Of a stretch of DNA of 64,000 nucleotides, positions 1 through 9,545 are shown in pieces. Under the pieces are notes generated by a model, which ran no database searches, was not told the DNA's origin, and was given only the letters and a program-made list of their open reading frames with translations. Made by a program: the position numbers and the translations under genes. Source of the stretch: Bacillus cereus (GTDB lineage: Bacteria; Bacillota; Bacilli; Bacillales; Bacillaceae_G); contig NZ_CP089518.1 in NCBI RefSeq assembly GCF_025917685.1, forward strand, positions 4,031,001 to 4,095,000, given 5' to 3'. Position 1 is the stretch's first letter. Every line of letters starts with the position of its first letter.

Positions 1-171
1 TGAAATGATCGTTCCCTGCTTATCAATCGCTGTCACTTCTCTATTGTCCATTACACGATGAGCTACTCTTTCTAGCACTTTCCCTTGGTCTCGGTAACAA
101 AATTCTTTTATATCTTTAATTGTTTCTCCATTTTCTAAATGGTATACCATTCTATAACATCGATATCCCAC
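1..171 (-). CDS. hypothetical protein, 3' end outside window
   Basis: The first 57 codons of a small protein starting at a GTG, preceded by a strong GGGGGTG ribosome binding site about 4 bases upstream. It reads VGYRCYRMVYHLENGETIKD and stays open to the window edge. The peptide is basic and hydrophilic with no membrane segment visible. I do not recognise the family. It lies downstream of gcvPB on the same strand, separated by a terminator, so it is probably its own transcription unit. Confidence 0.55.
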   Translation of the reverse strand, partial: MGYRCYRMVYHLENGETIKDIKEFCYRDQGKVLERVAHRVMDNREVTAIDKQGTIIS

Positions 172-383
172 ACTTTCACCCCCATATTGCTCGTTTTTTC
201 ACATATACATAAAAATGAGTAATTTTTTCCTCATCACATCTTCTTAATTTCAATAAAATTCTAACAAAAATAAATACTTTTATCAAACCGACTTTTTCAA
301 CAAAATCGGCTATAAAACTGCTTCTTTACAGCAATATGAAACAAAAAATAATAATTTTTAACACTTTTTTCATCCTACCTGCA

Positions 384-419
384 CAAAAAAAAGAACCCGC
401 ATATAGCGAGTTCTTTTTT
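384..419 (-). terminator. terminator of the gcv operon
   Basis: On the minus strand a hairpin GAACTCGC-TATAT-GCGGGTTC is followed by eight T. It begins a few bases after the gcvPB stop codon and is a typical intrinsic terminator. Confidence 0.85.
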
Positions 420-426
420 ATTCTAA

Positions 427-1902
427 TCAAACTTGTACAGGAGCTAGCTTTTCATAACGTAAAATAGGTTTACGTGCAGCCATCGTTTCGTCTAAACGTT
501 TAATGACTGTAGTATGCGGTGCTTCTTGTACAACTTCTGGATTTTCTTCTACTTCTTTAGCGATTTGAATCATCTTATCAATGAAACCATCTAACGTTTC
601 TTTTGATTCTGTTTCTGTTGGCTCAATCATAATACATTCTTCCACATTTAATGGGAAGTAAATTGTTGGTGGATGGTAACCGAAATCAAGCAGACGTTTT
701 GCAATATCTAACGTACGTACACCAAGTTTCTTTTGACGACGACCTGATAATACAAATTCATGCTTACAATGTCTATCGAACGGAAGATCATAGAATGGTG
801 CTAATCTTCTCATCATGTAGTTCGCATTTAATACAGCATACTCAGTTACTGCACGCAAGCCATCTGGACCCATAGAACGAATATATGTGTATGCACGAAC
901 GTTAATTCCGAAGTTACCATAGAATGGTTTCACACGCCCAATTGCTTCTGGACGATCATAGTTGAAGTGATAGCCATTTTCCGTTTTCTCCAAAATCGGT
1001 TTTGGTAAGTACGGAATTAAATCAGCTTTCACACCTACTGGACCAGAACCTGGACCACCGCCACCATGCGGACCTGTAAATGTTTTATGAAGGTTTAAAT
1101 GCACAACGTCAAATCCCATATCTCCTGGGCGTGCTTGGCTTAATACCGCATTTAAGTTTGCACCATCATAGTATAATTTACCGCCTGCGTTATGGACGAT
1201 TTCTGCCATTTCTAAAATATTTTCTTCGAATAGGCCTAATGTATTTGGATTTGTTAACATAAGTGCTGCTGTTTCTTCGTTTACAACACGTTTTAAGTCT
1301 TCTAAATCAACAAGACCATGTTCATTTGATTTTACTGTAATTGTTTCAAAACCAGCTACTGTTGCAGATGCTGGGTTCGTTCCGTGAGCAGAGTCAGGAA
1401 CAATTACTTTCGTACGGTTAAAGTCACCATTTGCTTCATGGTATGCACGAATTAACATTAAACCTGTCCATTCTCCGTGTGCACCAGCTGCTGGCTGTAA
1501 TGTAACAGTATCCATACCTGTAATTTCAATTAAATGCTCTTGTAAGTCGTACATTAATTCCATTGCACCTTGCACTGTCTTTTCATCTTGAAGTGGATGA
1601 ATATTTGCAAATCCTGCGAAACGAGCTACGTTTTCATTAATTTTCGGATTATACTTCATCGTACAAGATCCAAGTGGATAGAATCCAGAATCAACGCCGT
1701 GGTTACGGTTTGAAAGTGCTGTATAGTGGCGCATAATGTCAAGTTCAGATACTTCTGGTAGCTCTGCATCTTCTACTCGAATATAATCGCTCTCAAACAC
1801 ATCTTCTAGTTTCACTTCTTCTACATCTAATTTGGGTAAGCTGTATCCTACGCGTCCTTCTTTAGTCACTTCAAAAATAAGTGCTTGGTCTTGGTTCTTC
1901 AT
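427..1902 (-). CDS. gcvPB: glycine dehydrogenase (decarboxylating) subunit 2
   Basis: PLP-binding half of the split P-protein of the glycine cleavage system. With GcvPA it decarboxylates glycine and passes the aminomethyl group to the lipoyl H-protein. The 491-residue length is normal for the two-subunit Firmicute form. The PLP lysine is K273 in [15 protein letters not shown], with the glycine-rich loop after it. The ATG overlaps the gcvPA stop (ATGA), so the two subunits are translationally coupled. It is the last gene of gcvT-gcvPA-gcvPB and is followed by a terminator. The H-protein gene gcvH is not in the window. Confidence 0.97.
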   Translation of the reverse strand: MKNQDQALIFEVTKEGRVGYSLPKLDVEEVKLEDVFESDYIRVEDAELPEVSELDIMRHYTALSNRNHGVDSGFYPLGSCTMKYNPKINENVARFAGFANIHPLQDEKTVQGAMELMYDLQEHLIEITGMDTVTLQPAAGAHGEWTGLMLIRAYHEANGDFNRTKVIVPDSAHGTNPASATVAGFETITVKSNEHGLVDLEDLKRVVNEETAALMLTNPNTLGLFEENILEMAEIVHNAGGKLYYDGANLNAVLSQARPGDMGFDVVHLNLHKTFTGPHGGGGPGSGPVGVKADLIPYLPKPILEKTENGYHFNYDRPEAIGRVKPFYGNFGINVRAYTYIRSMGPDGLRAVTEYAVLNANYMMRRLAPFYDLPFDRHCKHEFVLSGRRQKKLGVRTLDIAKRLLDFGYHPPTIYFPLNVEECIMIEPTETESKETLDGFIDKMIQIAKEVEENPEVVQEAPHTTVIKRLDETMAARKPILRYEKLAPVQV

Positions 1903-3242
1903 TGGATAGCCCCCATTTCGTTTACAAGTGTGTCAATTTCCTCTTTTGTACGAAGCTCTGTTACTGCTACAAGCATATGATTTTCATGCTCTTTATAATC
2001 ACGGCCTAGGTCGTAACCGCCGATAATATTCTTTTGTAATAGTGCATCATTTACTTCTTTAACTGGACGTTTGCAATCTACAACGAACTCATTGAAGAAT
2101 GGACCAGCGAACGTTACAGTGAAGCCTTTCGCTTCGAATTGACGTTTTGCATATTGTGCTTTAGAAATGTTTTGACGTGCCATTTCTTTCACACCTTGTT
2201 TTCCAAGCGCAGTCATTGCAACTGATGCTGCTAATGCATTTAATGCTTGGTTTGAACAAATGTTAGACGTCGCTTTATCACGGCGAATATGCTGTTCACG
2301 TGCTTGTAACGTTAATACAAACCCACGTTTACCATTTGAATCTACAGTTTGTCCAACAAGACGTCCTGGAATTTTACGCATAAATGCTTTCGTTGTTGCA
2401 AAGTAACCACAGTGCGGTCCACCAAACTGCGTTGGGATACCAAATGGCTGTGCATCACCGATTACAATATCAGCACCAAATTTCCCTGGTGGTGTTAATG
2501 CGCCTAATGATAATGGATTTGAAGAAACGATAAATAATGATTTTTGTTGATGAACGATTTTTTCGATATCAGCTAACTTTTCAACTTGTCCGAAGAAGTT
2601 TGGATATTGAACAATTACACAAGCAACTGTATCATCTACTTCACTTTGTAATACTTCTAAATCTGTTACACCGTTTTTATGATCAATTTCAACAACTTCA
2701 AGATGTTGACCTTTTGCATATGTTTCAAGTACCGCTCTTGATTCTGGATGAACTGCGCTAGATACAAGAATTTTCTTTTTACGAGTATGGCCAGCCGCTA
2801 ACATTGCCGCTTCAGCTAAAGCCGTACCTCCGTCGTACATAGAAGAGTTCGCTACATCCATTCCTGTTAATTCACAAATCATTGTTTGGAATTCAAAGAT
2901 TGCTTGTAATTCCCCTTGTGAAATTTCTGGTTGGTATGGTGTGTAAGCTGTATAAAACTCTGAACGAGAAATAACATGATCAACAATTACTGGAGCGTAA
3001 TGATCGTATACGCCTGCTCCTAAGAAAGAAGCGTATTCTTTTAAATTAGCATTTTTACTAGCCATTTGAGATAACTCTTTTAAAAGCTCTGGCTCTGATT
3101 TTGCTTCTTTAATTTTTAAATCCCCTTTAAAACGAACACTCTCTGGAATATCAGAGAATAACTCATCAATCGTGTGAACGCCGATTGTTTGTAACATTTC
3201 TTTTTTGTCTTCTTCTGTCATTGGAAGATAACGATGCAACAT
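1899..3242 (-). CDS. gcvPA: glycine dehydrogenase (decarboxylating) subunit 1
   Basis: Non-PLP partner subunit of the split glycine decarboxylase, 447 residues, beginning [20 protein letters not shown]. The fold is aminotransferase-like. The family signatures [10 protein letters not shown] and [14 protein letters not shown] lie in the N-terminal third. It forms an alpha2-beta2 enzyme with GcvPB, whose start overlaps its stop by four bases. The gene lies 20 bases downstream of gcvT with a ribosome binding site (GGGGAGAGGGG region), and is therefore co-transcribed. Confidence 0.97.
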   Translation of the reverse strand: MLHRYLPMTEEDKKEMLQTIGVHTIDELFSDIPESVRFKGDLKIKEAKSEPELLKELSQMASKNANLKEYASFLGAGVYDHYAPVIVDHVISRSEFYTAYTPYQPEISQGELQAIFEFQTMICELTGMDVANSSMYDGGTALAEAAMLAAGHTRKKKILVSSAVHPESRAVLETYAKGQHLEVVEIDHKNGVTDLEVLQSEVDDTVACVIVQYPNFFGQVEKLADIEKIVHQQKSLFIVSSNPLSLGALTPPGKFGADIVIGDAQPFGIPTQFGGPHCGYFATTKAFMRKIPGRLVGQTVDSNGKRGFVLTLQAREQHIRRDKATSNICSNQALNALAASVAMTALGKQGVKEMARQNISKAQYAKRQFEAKGFTVTFAGPFFNEFVVDCKRPVKEVNDALLQKNIIGGYDLGRDYKEHENHMLVAVTELRTKEEIDTLVNEMGAIQ

Positions 3243-3262
3243 GAAATCTACCCCTCTCCCCG

Positions 3263-4363
3263 TTACTTTGAACGTTTATAAAATGGTGTTGGAACAACTA
3301 CTGCTTTGACGCGTTTATTACGAATTTCAATTTCTACTTCTGTATCAACTGCTGCGTATTTTACATCAATTAGTGCTAAACCAATGCTTTTCTTTAACGT
3401 TGGAGATTGTGTACCACTCGTTACTTCCCCGATTTTTTCTTCTCCTATAAATACAGGGTAATGCGTACGAGGAATACCACGTTCGATTACTTCGATGCCG
3501 ACTAACTTACGAGATGCACCGTTTTCCTTTTGCTCTTTTAACGTTTCTTTTCCAAAGAAGTCTGCTTCTTTATTTGGTTTTACCGCAAAGCCAATTCCTG
3601 CTTCAATCGGTGTAATATCTTTTGATAATTCTTGACCATAAAGTGGTAATGTTGCTTCGAAGCGAAGTGTATCACGAGCACCTAAACCACATGCTTTTAA
3701 GCCTTCTTCTGCTCCAACTTCAAGAAGTTTCTCCCAAAGCTTTGCAGCATCTTCACTCTTACAGTAAATTTCAAATCCATCTTCACCTGTGTAACCTGTA
3801 CGAGATACAAGTGCTGGAATTCCATCTACAAGAATATCGTTTTTAAATTTAAAGAACTTAATTTCTTTCAAATCTTCTGACACAACTTTTTGTAAAATGC
3901 CTTCTGCTTTTGGTCCTTGAATTGCAAGCTGTGCAACTTCACTAGAAACATTGACTACTGTCGCATCGCCAATTACATGGCTAGCTAACCATTCGTAATC
4001 TTTCTCGATATTTGATGCATTGATTACTAATAAATAGTCTTCTTCACCACGTTTGTAGATTAATAAATCATCTACTGTACCACCATTTTCATAGCACATA
4101 GCTGTATATTGTGCGCCCCCTACCTTTAAGGTAGATACGTCATTTGTAACAACACGTTGTAAAAATGCTAAACTATCTACACCCTTTACCTCTACTTCTC
4201 CCATATGAGATACATCGAACAAACCTGCCGCTGTACGTACAGCTTCATGCTCTTCTTTAATGCTTGAAAATTGAACTGGTAATTCCCAACCACCGAAGTC
4301 GATTGTTTTTCCACCATACTTCGCGTATACATCAAATAACGGTGTACGTTGTAATGTAATCAT
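3263..4363 (-). CDS. gcvT: glycine cleavage T-protein (aminomethyltransferase)
   Basis: Transfers the methylene group from aminomethyl-lipoyl H-protein to tetrahydrofolate, releasing ammonia. The protein has 366 residues. It carries the N-terminal [10 protein letters not shown] segment and SHMGEVEV, the family signature [14 protein letters not shown], and the C-terminal GCVT barrel ending FYKRSK. It is the first gene of the operon. A GGGGGAAAGAGC ribosome binding site precedes the ATG. No glycine riboswitch core could be found in its leader, unlike the usual Bacillus arrangement. Confidence 0.97.
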   Translation of the reverse strand: MITLQRTPLFDVYAKYGGKTIDFGGWELPVQFSSIKEEHEAVRTAAGLFDVSHMGEVEVKGVDSLAFLQRVVTNDVSTLKVGGAQYTAMCYENGGTVDDLLIYKRGEEDYLLVINASNIEKDYEWLASHVIGDATVVNVSSEVAQLAIQGPKAEGILQKVVSEDLKEIKFFKFKNDILVDGIPALVSRTGYTGEDGFEIYCKSEDAAKLWEKLLEVGAEEGLKACGLGARDTLRFEATLPLYGQELSKDITPIEAGIGFAVKPNKEADFFGKETLKEQKENGASRKLVGIEVIERGIPRTHYPVFIGEEKIGEVTSGTQSPTLKKSIGLALIDVKYAAVDTEVEIEIRNKRVKAVVVPTPFYKRSK

Positions 4364-4753
4364 GCTCTTTCCCCCTTATGCTCTGACAAATCAATAAAAG
4401 TTGCTTTCCATATCTAAACATTTTCATTCTGAAAAGATAGGATATACGGAATCTCATTATATTTTTTTATGAAAGCGTAAATAAAAAATCACTTTCTTGG
4501 ATAAAATACGAAAGATTCCATACATTTCACACCATTATCCTAACATTATTCGCTATATTTCATCAATATTCTAGCATAAAAAATAATTTAGAATTTTTTA
4601 TTCTTATTCTTATTAAATACAACTTTTGAGATTTATCCCTTTATCACTGCTTATTCTTTAACTTTTAGTAATTGTGATAATGCCTTATAACAAGGCTTAT
4701 AATAAAGATTTTTTTAATAATCACTTTAGTTTATAAAAGGTGGGAGCGTCTGA
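4364..4753. other. intergenic region between gcvT and yqhH
   Basis: A 390-base AT-rich divergent promoter region. No glycine riboswitch core is visible on the gcvT strand. A cre-like sequence (ATGAAAGCGTAAATA, one mismatch) lies near 4468-4482. A TATAAT sits at 4698-4703 about 50 bases upstream of yqhH, but I could not pair it with a well-spaced -35 box. Nothing else was recognised. Confidence 0.5.
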
Positions 4754-6436
4754 ATGAATGTCGATATTTCCGTAGATCGAACGTGGCAAAATAATTTTTT
4801 AAAAAGAATTGATGAAGATGGTCCTTGGACAAATTGGGATTTATATCAATTAGCTTATAAAACTGAAAAATCATTACTCGTCCCTACTTTTGATGGATTA
4901 CAAGCACCAAAACACTTATCACATTTCACGCCACTTCCGCATCAATTAGAAGTTGCTCAAAATGTTATTGAACAAATGAATGGTAAAGCGATTTTAGCAG
5001 ATGAAGTTGGACTTGGTAAAACAATCGAAGCTGGTCTTATTTTAAAAGAATATATGGTGCGGGGGCTTGTAAAAAAGGTACTCATTCTAGTTCCAGCTTC
5101 GCTCGTATCTCAGTGGGCATATGAACTAAATACAAAATTTTTTATTCCTGCGGTCGCTCAAAAGAAAAGTTATTCTTGGGAACAAGCTGATGTCATCGTT
5201 TCATCAATTGATACTGCGAAACGGTCGCCGCATCGCGATATCGTTTTAAACTTAGAATATGACCTTATTATTATTGATGAAGCACATAAACTAAAAAATA
5301 ATAAAACAAAAAACTATGAATTTGCACAACGATTAAAAAAGAAGTTTTGTTTATTACTAACCGCTACTCCTGTTCAAAATAAAATCGATGAAATCTTCAA
5401 CCTCGTTTCTTTATTAAAACCAGGTCATTTAGGCAACCAATCTAATTTTGAAGAATATTATGCTTCAAAAAATCGCTCGGCTGAATCTGATGAAGATTTA
5501 AAAGCTCTCATCAACAAAGTAATGGTCCGAAATCGACGTCATAATACTGGAATTGATTGGCCAAAAAGGCATGTACGTACAATTTTTGTTGAGTTTAATG
5601 AAGAAGAACAAGCGTTATATAACGCGATTGAAAATTGGCGAGGTCAAGATGCCTTCACGTCGGCTTTCTCATCTTTAACTTTAAAACGGGAAGCATGTAG
5701 TAGTCGCGAAGCTGTTTACTATTCATTAAAAAAACATGTAGAAAAAAGACAGAAAGAAAATGAGCACTACATAAAGGAACCACATATCGATGTGCTAATG
5801 GACAAAATTAATCATATTCCTTTCAACTCAAAAGCAAATAAAGCTCTAGAGCTTATAAAAGAAATCGACGATAAAGTTGTCATTTTCACTGAATATAGAG
5901 CATCGCAAATGTATTTACAATGGTTCTTACAACAACATGGAATTTCCTCTGTTCCATTTCGTGGTGGATTTAAACGGGGAAAGAAAGATTGGATGAAGGA
6001 ACTTTTCCAAAATCATGCTCAAGTGTTAATCGCGACCGAAGCCGGCGGTGAAGGAATTAATTTACAGTTTTGTAGCCATATGATTAATTATGACTTACCG
6101 TGGAATCCAATGAGACTCGAACAAAGAATTGGGCGTATTCATCGTCTTGGACAAAAAAATGATGTTCATATTTATAACTTAGCAACCAAGCATACTGTTG
6201 AAGAGCATATTTTAAAACTGCTGTATGAAAAAATTAATTTATTTGAACGAGTAATCGGTGAACTCGATGAAATTTTAACGAGAATCAACATGAAAAATAT
6301 CGATGCGCATATTCAAGAAATTTTCGCACAGTCAAAAAGTGAAGGAGAAATTCGAATCAAAATGGAAAATTTAACATCTATTATCGATTTTGCGAAGCGC
6401 AATGAAGCAGAGGTGCAGGGATATGCAGCAAAATGA
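4754..6436 (+). CDS. yqhH: SNF2-family DEAH helicase YqhH
   Basis: Superfamily 2 ATPase of the SNF2/RapA type, 560 residues. Walker A is ADEVGLGKTIEAG around residues 82-94 (K89). Walker B is IIIDEAH at 172-178, followed by LTATPVQN. The C-terminal RecA domain has TEAGGEGINLQF and QRIGRIHRLGQ near residues 455-465. It consists only of the motor core, with no added DNA-reader domain, and is much shorter than RapA. The gene overlaps yqhG by 14 bases, which suggests they act together. Members of this family translocate on nucleic acid and remodel bound complexes. The target of YqhH is not known to me. Confidence 0.9.
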   Translation: MNVDISVDRTWQNNFLKRIDEDGPWTNWDLYQLAYKTEKSLLVPTFDGLQAPKHLSHFTPLPHQLEVAQNVIEQMNGKAILADEVGLGKTIEAGLILKEYMVRGLVKKVLILVPASLVSQWAYELNTKFFIPAVAQKKSYSWEQADVIVSSIDTAKRSPHRDIVLNLEYDLIIIDEAHKLKNNKTKNYEFAQRLKKKFCLLLTATPVQNKIDEIFNLVSLLKPGHLGNQSNFEEYYASKNRSAESDEDLKALINKVMVRNRRHNTGIDWPKRHVRTIFVEFNEEEQALYNAIENWRGQDAFTSAFSSLTLKREACSSREAVYYSLKKHVEKRQKENEHYIKEPHIDVLMDKINHIPFNSKANKALELIKEIDDKVVIFTEYRASQMYLQWFLQQHGISSVPFRGGFKRGKKDWMKELFQNHAQVLIATEAGGEGINLQFCSHMINYDLPWNPMRLEQRIGRIHRLGQKNDVHIYNLATKHTVEEHILKLLYEKINLFERVIGELDEILTRINMKNIDAHIQEIFAQSKSEGEIRIKMENLTSIIDFAKRNEAEVQGYAAK

Positions 6437-7217
6437 AATTCATAATTACTTATATAACTTTTTTGAGGCGAATAACTGCGAAATTTTAGAACGTTCCCCT
6501 CACTTATTAGACGTGCAGTTAACAATTGAAATGGATAAATTATTAATGAACCGTCCTTTCTATTGGCACTATCTTGAAAAAACAGGAGGCGTTCCGAATC
6601 CGATGCGCCTTACTCTTATTACAAATCCAGAAAACGAAGAAAACGATGGTGAACTTATTCATTACGGTTCACCACGTTTGCATCAAATCTTTGAAACGAC
6701 AAAAGAACTAGGCTCATACATACGGTTATACGAGGACGTGAAACATAGCGGGGCAACACATACCCCACTCCACCCTTGGCTTGGTGTAAATATTAAAGTA
6801 TCTTATCAATGTGACCGAAAAAAAGACATCCTTCACTCCATTGGTATTCATCTCATTTCTGGCACAATGATTGCAAACTTTCATGAAACATTAACAAGCA
6901 TTAAACTTACACCGAAAATACCTGACTTTTGTTTTACACTCTCGCCTATCATTAAACCGCAAAGCGGTTTACAACGTATAGAGGACGCTTTAAAGAATAT
7001 AATTGCAGAAGATGACCATACGTGGGCGAAAGAAGCAAGAGTGCGCTGGAATCACGATTTAGATCTTTTAAATCGTTTTTATGAAGAAAGTGATGAACTT
7101 CCCGAAAGCTATGAAATTGAAAAACAAGCCTTGCAAGAACAATATGAACCCCGCATTACAGTACAAATTATTAACGGTGGGCTCTTTTATGTTACCGCGA
7201 ATCATTTTCTATCTTAA
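6423..7217 (+). CDS. yqhG: YqhG family protein, partner of YqhH
   Basis: A 264-residue protein that always follows yqhH in Bacillus. I chose the ATG at 6423 because GAGGTG lies seven bases upstream, inside the end of yqhH, giving a 14-base overlap. It starts MQQNEIHNYLYNFFEANNCE. It is soluble, without signal peptide or membrane segment, and rich in acidic residues in its C-terminal part. No enzymatic motif is visible. From the coupling I infer an adaptor or substrate-recognition role for the helicase. The function is unknown. Confidence 0.85.
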   Translation: MQQNEIHNYLYNFFEANNCEILERSPHLLDVQLTIEMDKLLMNRPFYWHYLEKTGGVPNPMRLTLITNPENEENDGELIHYGSPRLHQIFETTKELGSYIRLYEDVKHSGATHTPLHPWLGVNIKVSYQCDRKKDILHSIGIHLISGTMIANFHETLTSIKLTPKIPDFCFTLSPIIKPQSGLQRIEDALKNIIAEDDHTWAKEARVRWNHDLDLLNRFYEESDELPESYEIEKQALQEQYEPRITVQIINGGLFYVTANHFLS

Positions 7218-7220
7218 AGA

Positions 7221-7252
7221 AGCTCCTTCTGCTTTAGAAGGAGCTTTATTTT
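7221..7252 (+). terminator. terminator after yqhHG
   Basis: Perfect hairpin AGCTCCTTCT-gcttt-AGAAGGAGCT followed by TTATTTT, starting four bases after the yqhG stop codon. Confidence 0.85.
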
Positions 7253-7255
7253 GAG

Positions 7256-7387
7256 TTACTCTCTATCTTCATTACGCTCTTGTTGTTTTTGCTTTGCCAT
7301 ACGTTTTTGATACGCACGATCCTTTGCGCTCACATGATTTGCATCGGTTGGAAGGTTTTCTTTTGAACGTCCAATACCATTACTCAT
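7256..7387 (-). CDS. small hydrophilic protein, 43 residues
   Basis: Short gene on the opposite strand, convergent with yqhG. It reads MSNGIGRSKENLPTDANHVS and continues with a K/Q/R/E-rich tail ending QERNEDRE. AAGGAG stands eight bases before the ATG at 7387. The strongly charged, Cys- and Trp-free composition resembles small spore proteins of bacilli, but I cannot assign it to a named SASP family. No membrane segment is present. It probably shares the downstream terminator hairpin region with yqhG. Confidence 0.65.
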   Translation of the reverse strand: MSNGIGRSKENLPTDANHVSAKDRAYQKRMAKQKQQERNEDRE

Positions 7388-7455
7388 CTGTTCCACTCCT
7401 TCTTATGTCTTTCAAAATACACCCTTATTTTCAGCTAGAGGCACAATCCTTATAC

Positions 7456-7492
7456 AAAAAAAAATAAGAGCAGCCATTGGCTACTCTTACTT
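7456..7492 (-). terminator. terminator of the 75-residue gene
   Basis: On the minus strand GTAAGAGTAGCC-AAT-GGCTGCTCTTA is followed by nine T. The stem begins at the stop codon of the gene starting at 7718. Confidence 0.85.
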
Positions 7493-7718
7493 ACTCACTC
7501 ACATATTTTTGAAACATATCATGGATGCCTTTATTTACGAGGTTCGAGATCTGCTCGTCAGATTTATTCGGATAACGATCACGCAATCTGATAGATGCCT
7601 TCACCATTAAATTTTCTAATACAGAACGGCCACCTTCTCCATAAATAATTTCAGCGTACTTAACAAGCCTACCATCCTCTAGTGTTGCTGGATTATGATT
7701 GAAGAAAAATTTACTCAT
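7491..7718 (-). CDS. conserved hypothetical protein, 75 residues
   Basis: Starts MSKFFFNHNPATLEDGRLVK and ends HDMFQKYVSE. The ATG at 7718 has GAGGTGG eight bases upstream, which rules out the longer upstream reading. It is predicted soluble and mostly helical in its second half. I do not recognise the family. A perfect cre sequence lies 17 bases upstream of the start codon, and a second one is 160 bases upstream. CcpA repression by good carbon sources is therefore likely (inference). It is single-gene, with its own terminator. Confidence 0.7.
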   Translation of the reverse strand: MSKFFFNHNPATLEDGRLVKYAEIIYGEGGRSVLENLMVKASIRLRDRYPNKSDEQISNLVNKGIHDMFQKYVSE

Positions 7719-7734
7719 TGTCTCCACCTCTCTT

Positions 7735-7749
7735 TGGTAACGTTTACAT
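7735..7749 (-). promoter_or_regulatory. cre (CcpA) site, perfect consensus
   Basis: On the minus strand ATGTAAACGTTACCA matches the cre consensus WTGNAANCGNWNNCW at every fixed position. It lies just before the ribosome binding site of the 75-residue gene, where bound CcpA would block transcription. Confidence 0.6.
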
Positions 7750-7877
7750 TTATATAGATTATTTATGTTATTTATTTCACAATATTGTATGCATGTATAT
7801 TTAATTAGTTTCATTATAAAGCAACATATCGATAGTAAATATGTGATTTTCCGTCCATTTTGTGAACAAAACAAAAA

Positions 7878-7892
7878 ATGAAAGCGTTTCCT
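7878..7892 (+). promoter_or_regulatory. cre (CcpA) site, perfect consensus
   Basis: ATGAAAGCGTTTCCT matches WTGNAANCGNWNNCW completely. It lies between divergent genes, 160 bases upstream of the gene starting at 7718 and 155 bases upstream of the gene at 8047, so it could act on either. Confidence 0.55.
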
Positions 7893-7994
7893 TTATTATA
7901 TACTAAAAAAACTTACTACGCTAGGGGCAATTTTTTCAATCTACTAATCCCTCAAAAAGTGATTTATTTTTTCTTTTCCCATTAAACCTTATAC

Positions 7995-8009
7995 AATTTT
8001 CAGAAATTA
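7995..8009. promoter_or_regulatory. possible CodY box
   Basis: AATTTTCAGAAATTA differs at two positions from the CodY consensus AATTTTCWGAAAATT. It sits 38 bases upstream of the ATG at 8047, overlapping an AT-rich putative -10 region. Two mismatches in AT-rich DNA can arise by chance. Confidence 0.3.
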
Positions 8010-8046
8010 TATTATAAAATATATATATGACTTAAGGAGGCTGTAT

Positions 8047-8679
8047 ATGAATCAAAATAAAAAAGCTATATTAGATCTTGTCTTTTATCTCGTATTCCCA
8101 TTCCTCATTTGGAAATTCGCAAAACCTTATATCGATCCTTATTACGCGATGTTAATTTCCTCTGCTCCGGGGATTATTTATACACTGTATACCTTTAAGA
8201 AAGAAAAACAGTTTAACATAACAGGGTTCTTTATTTTAATTACACTCATTTCTAATACAACAGTAGATTTATTATCTGGATCAGCTGAACGAATGTTGTG
8301 GAACGATGCGTATTATCACATCGTACTCGGTATTATCGTTATATGTACAATCTTTATAAAAAAACCACTGATGTTATATTTCGCTGCAGACATTGCTGCG
8401 TTGCAAGGTCATGACCGCGATAAAAGTCGTGAGCTTTACCGAGATAGCCGTATATATCCAGCACTGCAATATTTAACACTATTTTTCGGTCTTCAATTTA
8501 TATTAAAAAGTTTCTTAAAAATCTATTTCATCTCTGTTTTCGGTGTAGATGGATATGGTGAAATGAGAGCTATTATGACCGCTGTTGGGTGGGGCATTTC
8601 TATTTGTATTGGAATTGGATTTGTATGGGTAAACAATAAAATACATGCAGTTACGGAGGAAAAAGAATCCGTACAGTAA
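8047..8679 (+). CDS. VC0807-like multipass membrane protein
   Basis: A 210-residue integral membrane protein starting MNQNKKAILDLVFYLVFPFL, with AAGGAGGC seven bases before the ATG. About five or six hydrophobic segments can be seen (roughly residues 8-25, 35-50, 58-75, 88-110, 140-165 and 178-198). The loop GHDRDKSRELYRDSRIYPAL is charged. It resembles the VC0807 family of septation-protein-like membrane proteins of unknown function; this is a family-level guess. It is single-gene, followed by a very stable hairpin. Possible CodY and cre sites lie upstream. Confidence 0.75.
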   Translation: MNQNKKAILDLVFYLVFPFLIWKFAKPYIDPYYAMLISSAPGIIYTLYTFKKEKQFNITGFFILITLISNTTVDLLSGSAERMLWNDAYYHIVLGIIVICTIFIKKPLMLYFAADIAALQGHDRDKSRELYRDSRIYPALQYLTLFFGLQFILKSFLKIYFISVFGVDGYGEMRAIMTAVGWGISICIGIGFVWVNNKIHAVTEEKESVQ

Positions 8680-8727
8680 ATGAAAATCCCCTAGTAGTAT
8701 GATACTACTAGGGGATTTTCATTTTGC
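8678..8727. terminator. long bidirectional terminator hairpin
   Basis: A perfect 22-base inverted repeat (left arm 8678-8699, right arm 8703-8724) with a three-base loop, holding A and T runs at its ends. It separates the convergent membrane-protein gene and yqzE and can terminate both. Confidence 0.85.
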
Positions 8728-8746
8728 TACACATATTACGAAAGAG

Positions 8747-8947
8747 TTAACTTGATTTTTTTCTTTTATTTTTTACGTTTCGATAAAACAAAGCTGCACT
8801 AAGCGGCATCACACCAAACCACTTATTCATAAATGGCTCTTTTTCAGCACGGCGCTGTTCTTTCTTTTGTTTACGATCCTCTTTTGGAGCATCCATATAC
8901 GACACAAATTGCTGTGTCACAAAGCGTACATAATCATTAGTAGACAT
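8747..8947 (-). CDS. yqzE: YqzE family protein
   Basis: A 66-residue protein starting MSTNDYVRFVTQQFVSYMDA, with AGAGGTGATG before the ATG. A very basic middle (KEDRKQKKEQRRAEKE) is followed by a short hydrophobic stretch near residues 44-57 and a basic tail. In B. subtilis yqzE directly follows comGG. Here aroK and a prolyl hydroxylase gene have come between. It may be co-transcribed with aroK, which ends 38 bases upstream. The function is unknown. Confidence 0.85.
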   Translation of the reverse strand: MSTNDYVRFVTQQFVSYMDAPKEDRKQKKEQRRAEKEPFMNKWFGVMPLSAALFYRNVKNKRKKSS

Positions 8948-8985
8948 ATTATCATCACCTCTACTTGATTAGTATGTCCACTTTT

Positions 8986-9483
8986 TTATTCATTAATCTT
9001 TTCCTTTAATTCATTCATGATTTGCTTTACCGACTTACTTGTCGTATCGATATGAATATGTGCCTCTTCATAATAAGCTCGGCGTGATTCGAATTTCGTT
9101 ACAAATGCATCTATATTTTTCTTCTGAAATAGTGGACGTGTCGTATCTTCACGAAGCCTTTCTGCAATTACATGTGGATCACAATATAAATATATGACAG
9201 TTCCATTTTCCTTCATCCACTTTCGATTTTCCTCTCGTTCAATAATCCCTCCACCAGTTGTAATAATTACATTCTGAACCGGTAGTGAACGTAACATTTC
9301 ACTTTCACATTCCCGAAAAGCCATTTCGCCTTCTTCTGCAAAAATATGCCGAATTGCCTTCTCTTTCTTCTCTTCGATTTTTTGATCTGTATCTACAACA
9401 TCGATATGAAGTTCTTTACTTAACGCTTTTCCAATTGTTGTTTTCCCGGCTCCCATATAGCCAGTTATGTATATAGATTTCAT
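8986..9483 (-). CDS. aroK: shikimate kinase
   Basis: Phosphorylates shikimate to shikimate 3-phosphate in the chorismate pathway. The protein has 165 residues. The P-loop is GYMGAGKTT at residues 7-15, the shikimate-binding aspartate is in DVVDTDQ, the Gly-rich loop is TTGGGI, and the LID arginines are in [11 protein letters not shown] took the ATG at 9483 because GAGAGG stands seven bases upstream. A TTG 15 bases further upstream would add MRGTK but would place that site inside the gene. Confidence 0.93.
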   Translation of the reverse strand: MKSIYITGYMGAGKTTIGKALSKELHIDVVDTDQKIEEKKEKAIRHIFAEEGEMAFRECESEMLRSLPVQNVIITTGGGIIEREENRKWMKENGTVIYLYCDPHVIAERLREDTTRPLFQKKNIDAFVTKFESRRAYYEEAHIHIDTTSKSVKQIMNELKEKINE

Positions 9484-9545
9484 TTTCGTTCCTCTCAATC
9501 ATCCGTTATTATTTGTTATTATAACGAAAGTTGTTGCTTTATTTA

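Noticed and set aside
651..1262. Plus-strand open frames inside gcvPB
   Set aside because: Frame shadows of a well-supported gene, without ribosome binding sites.
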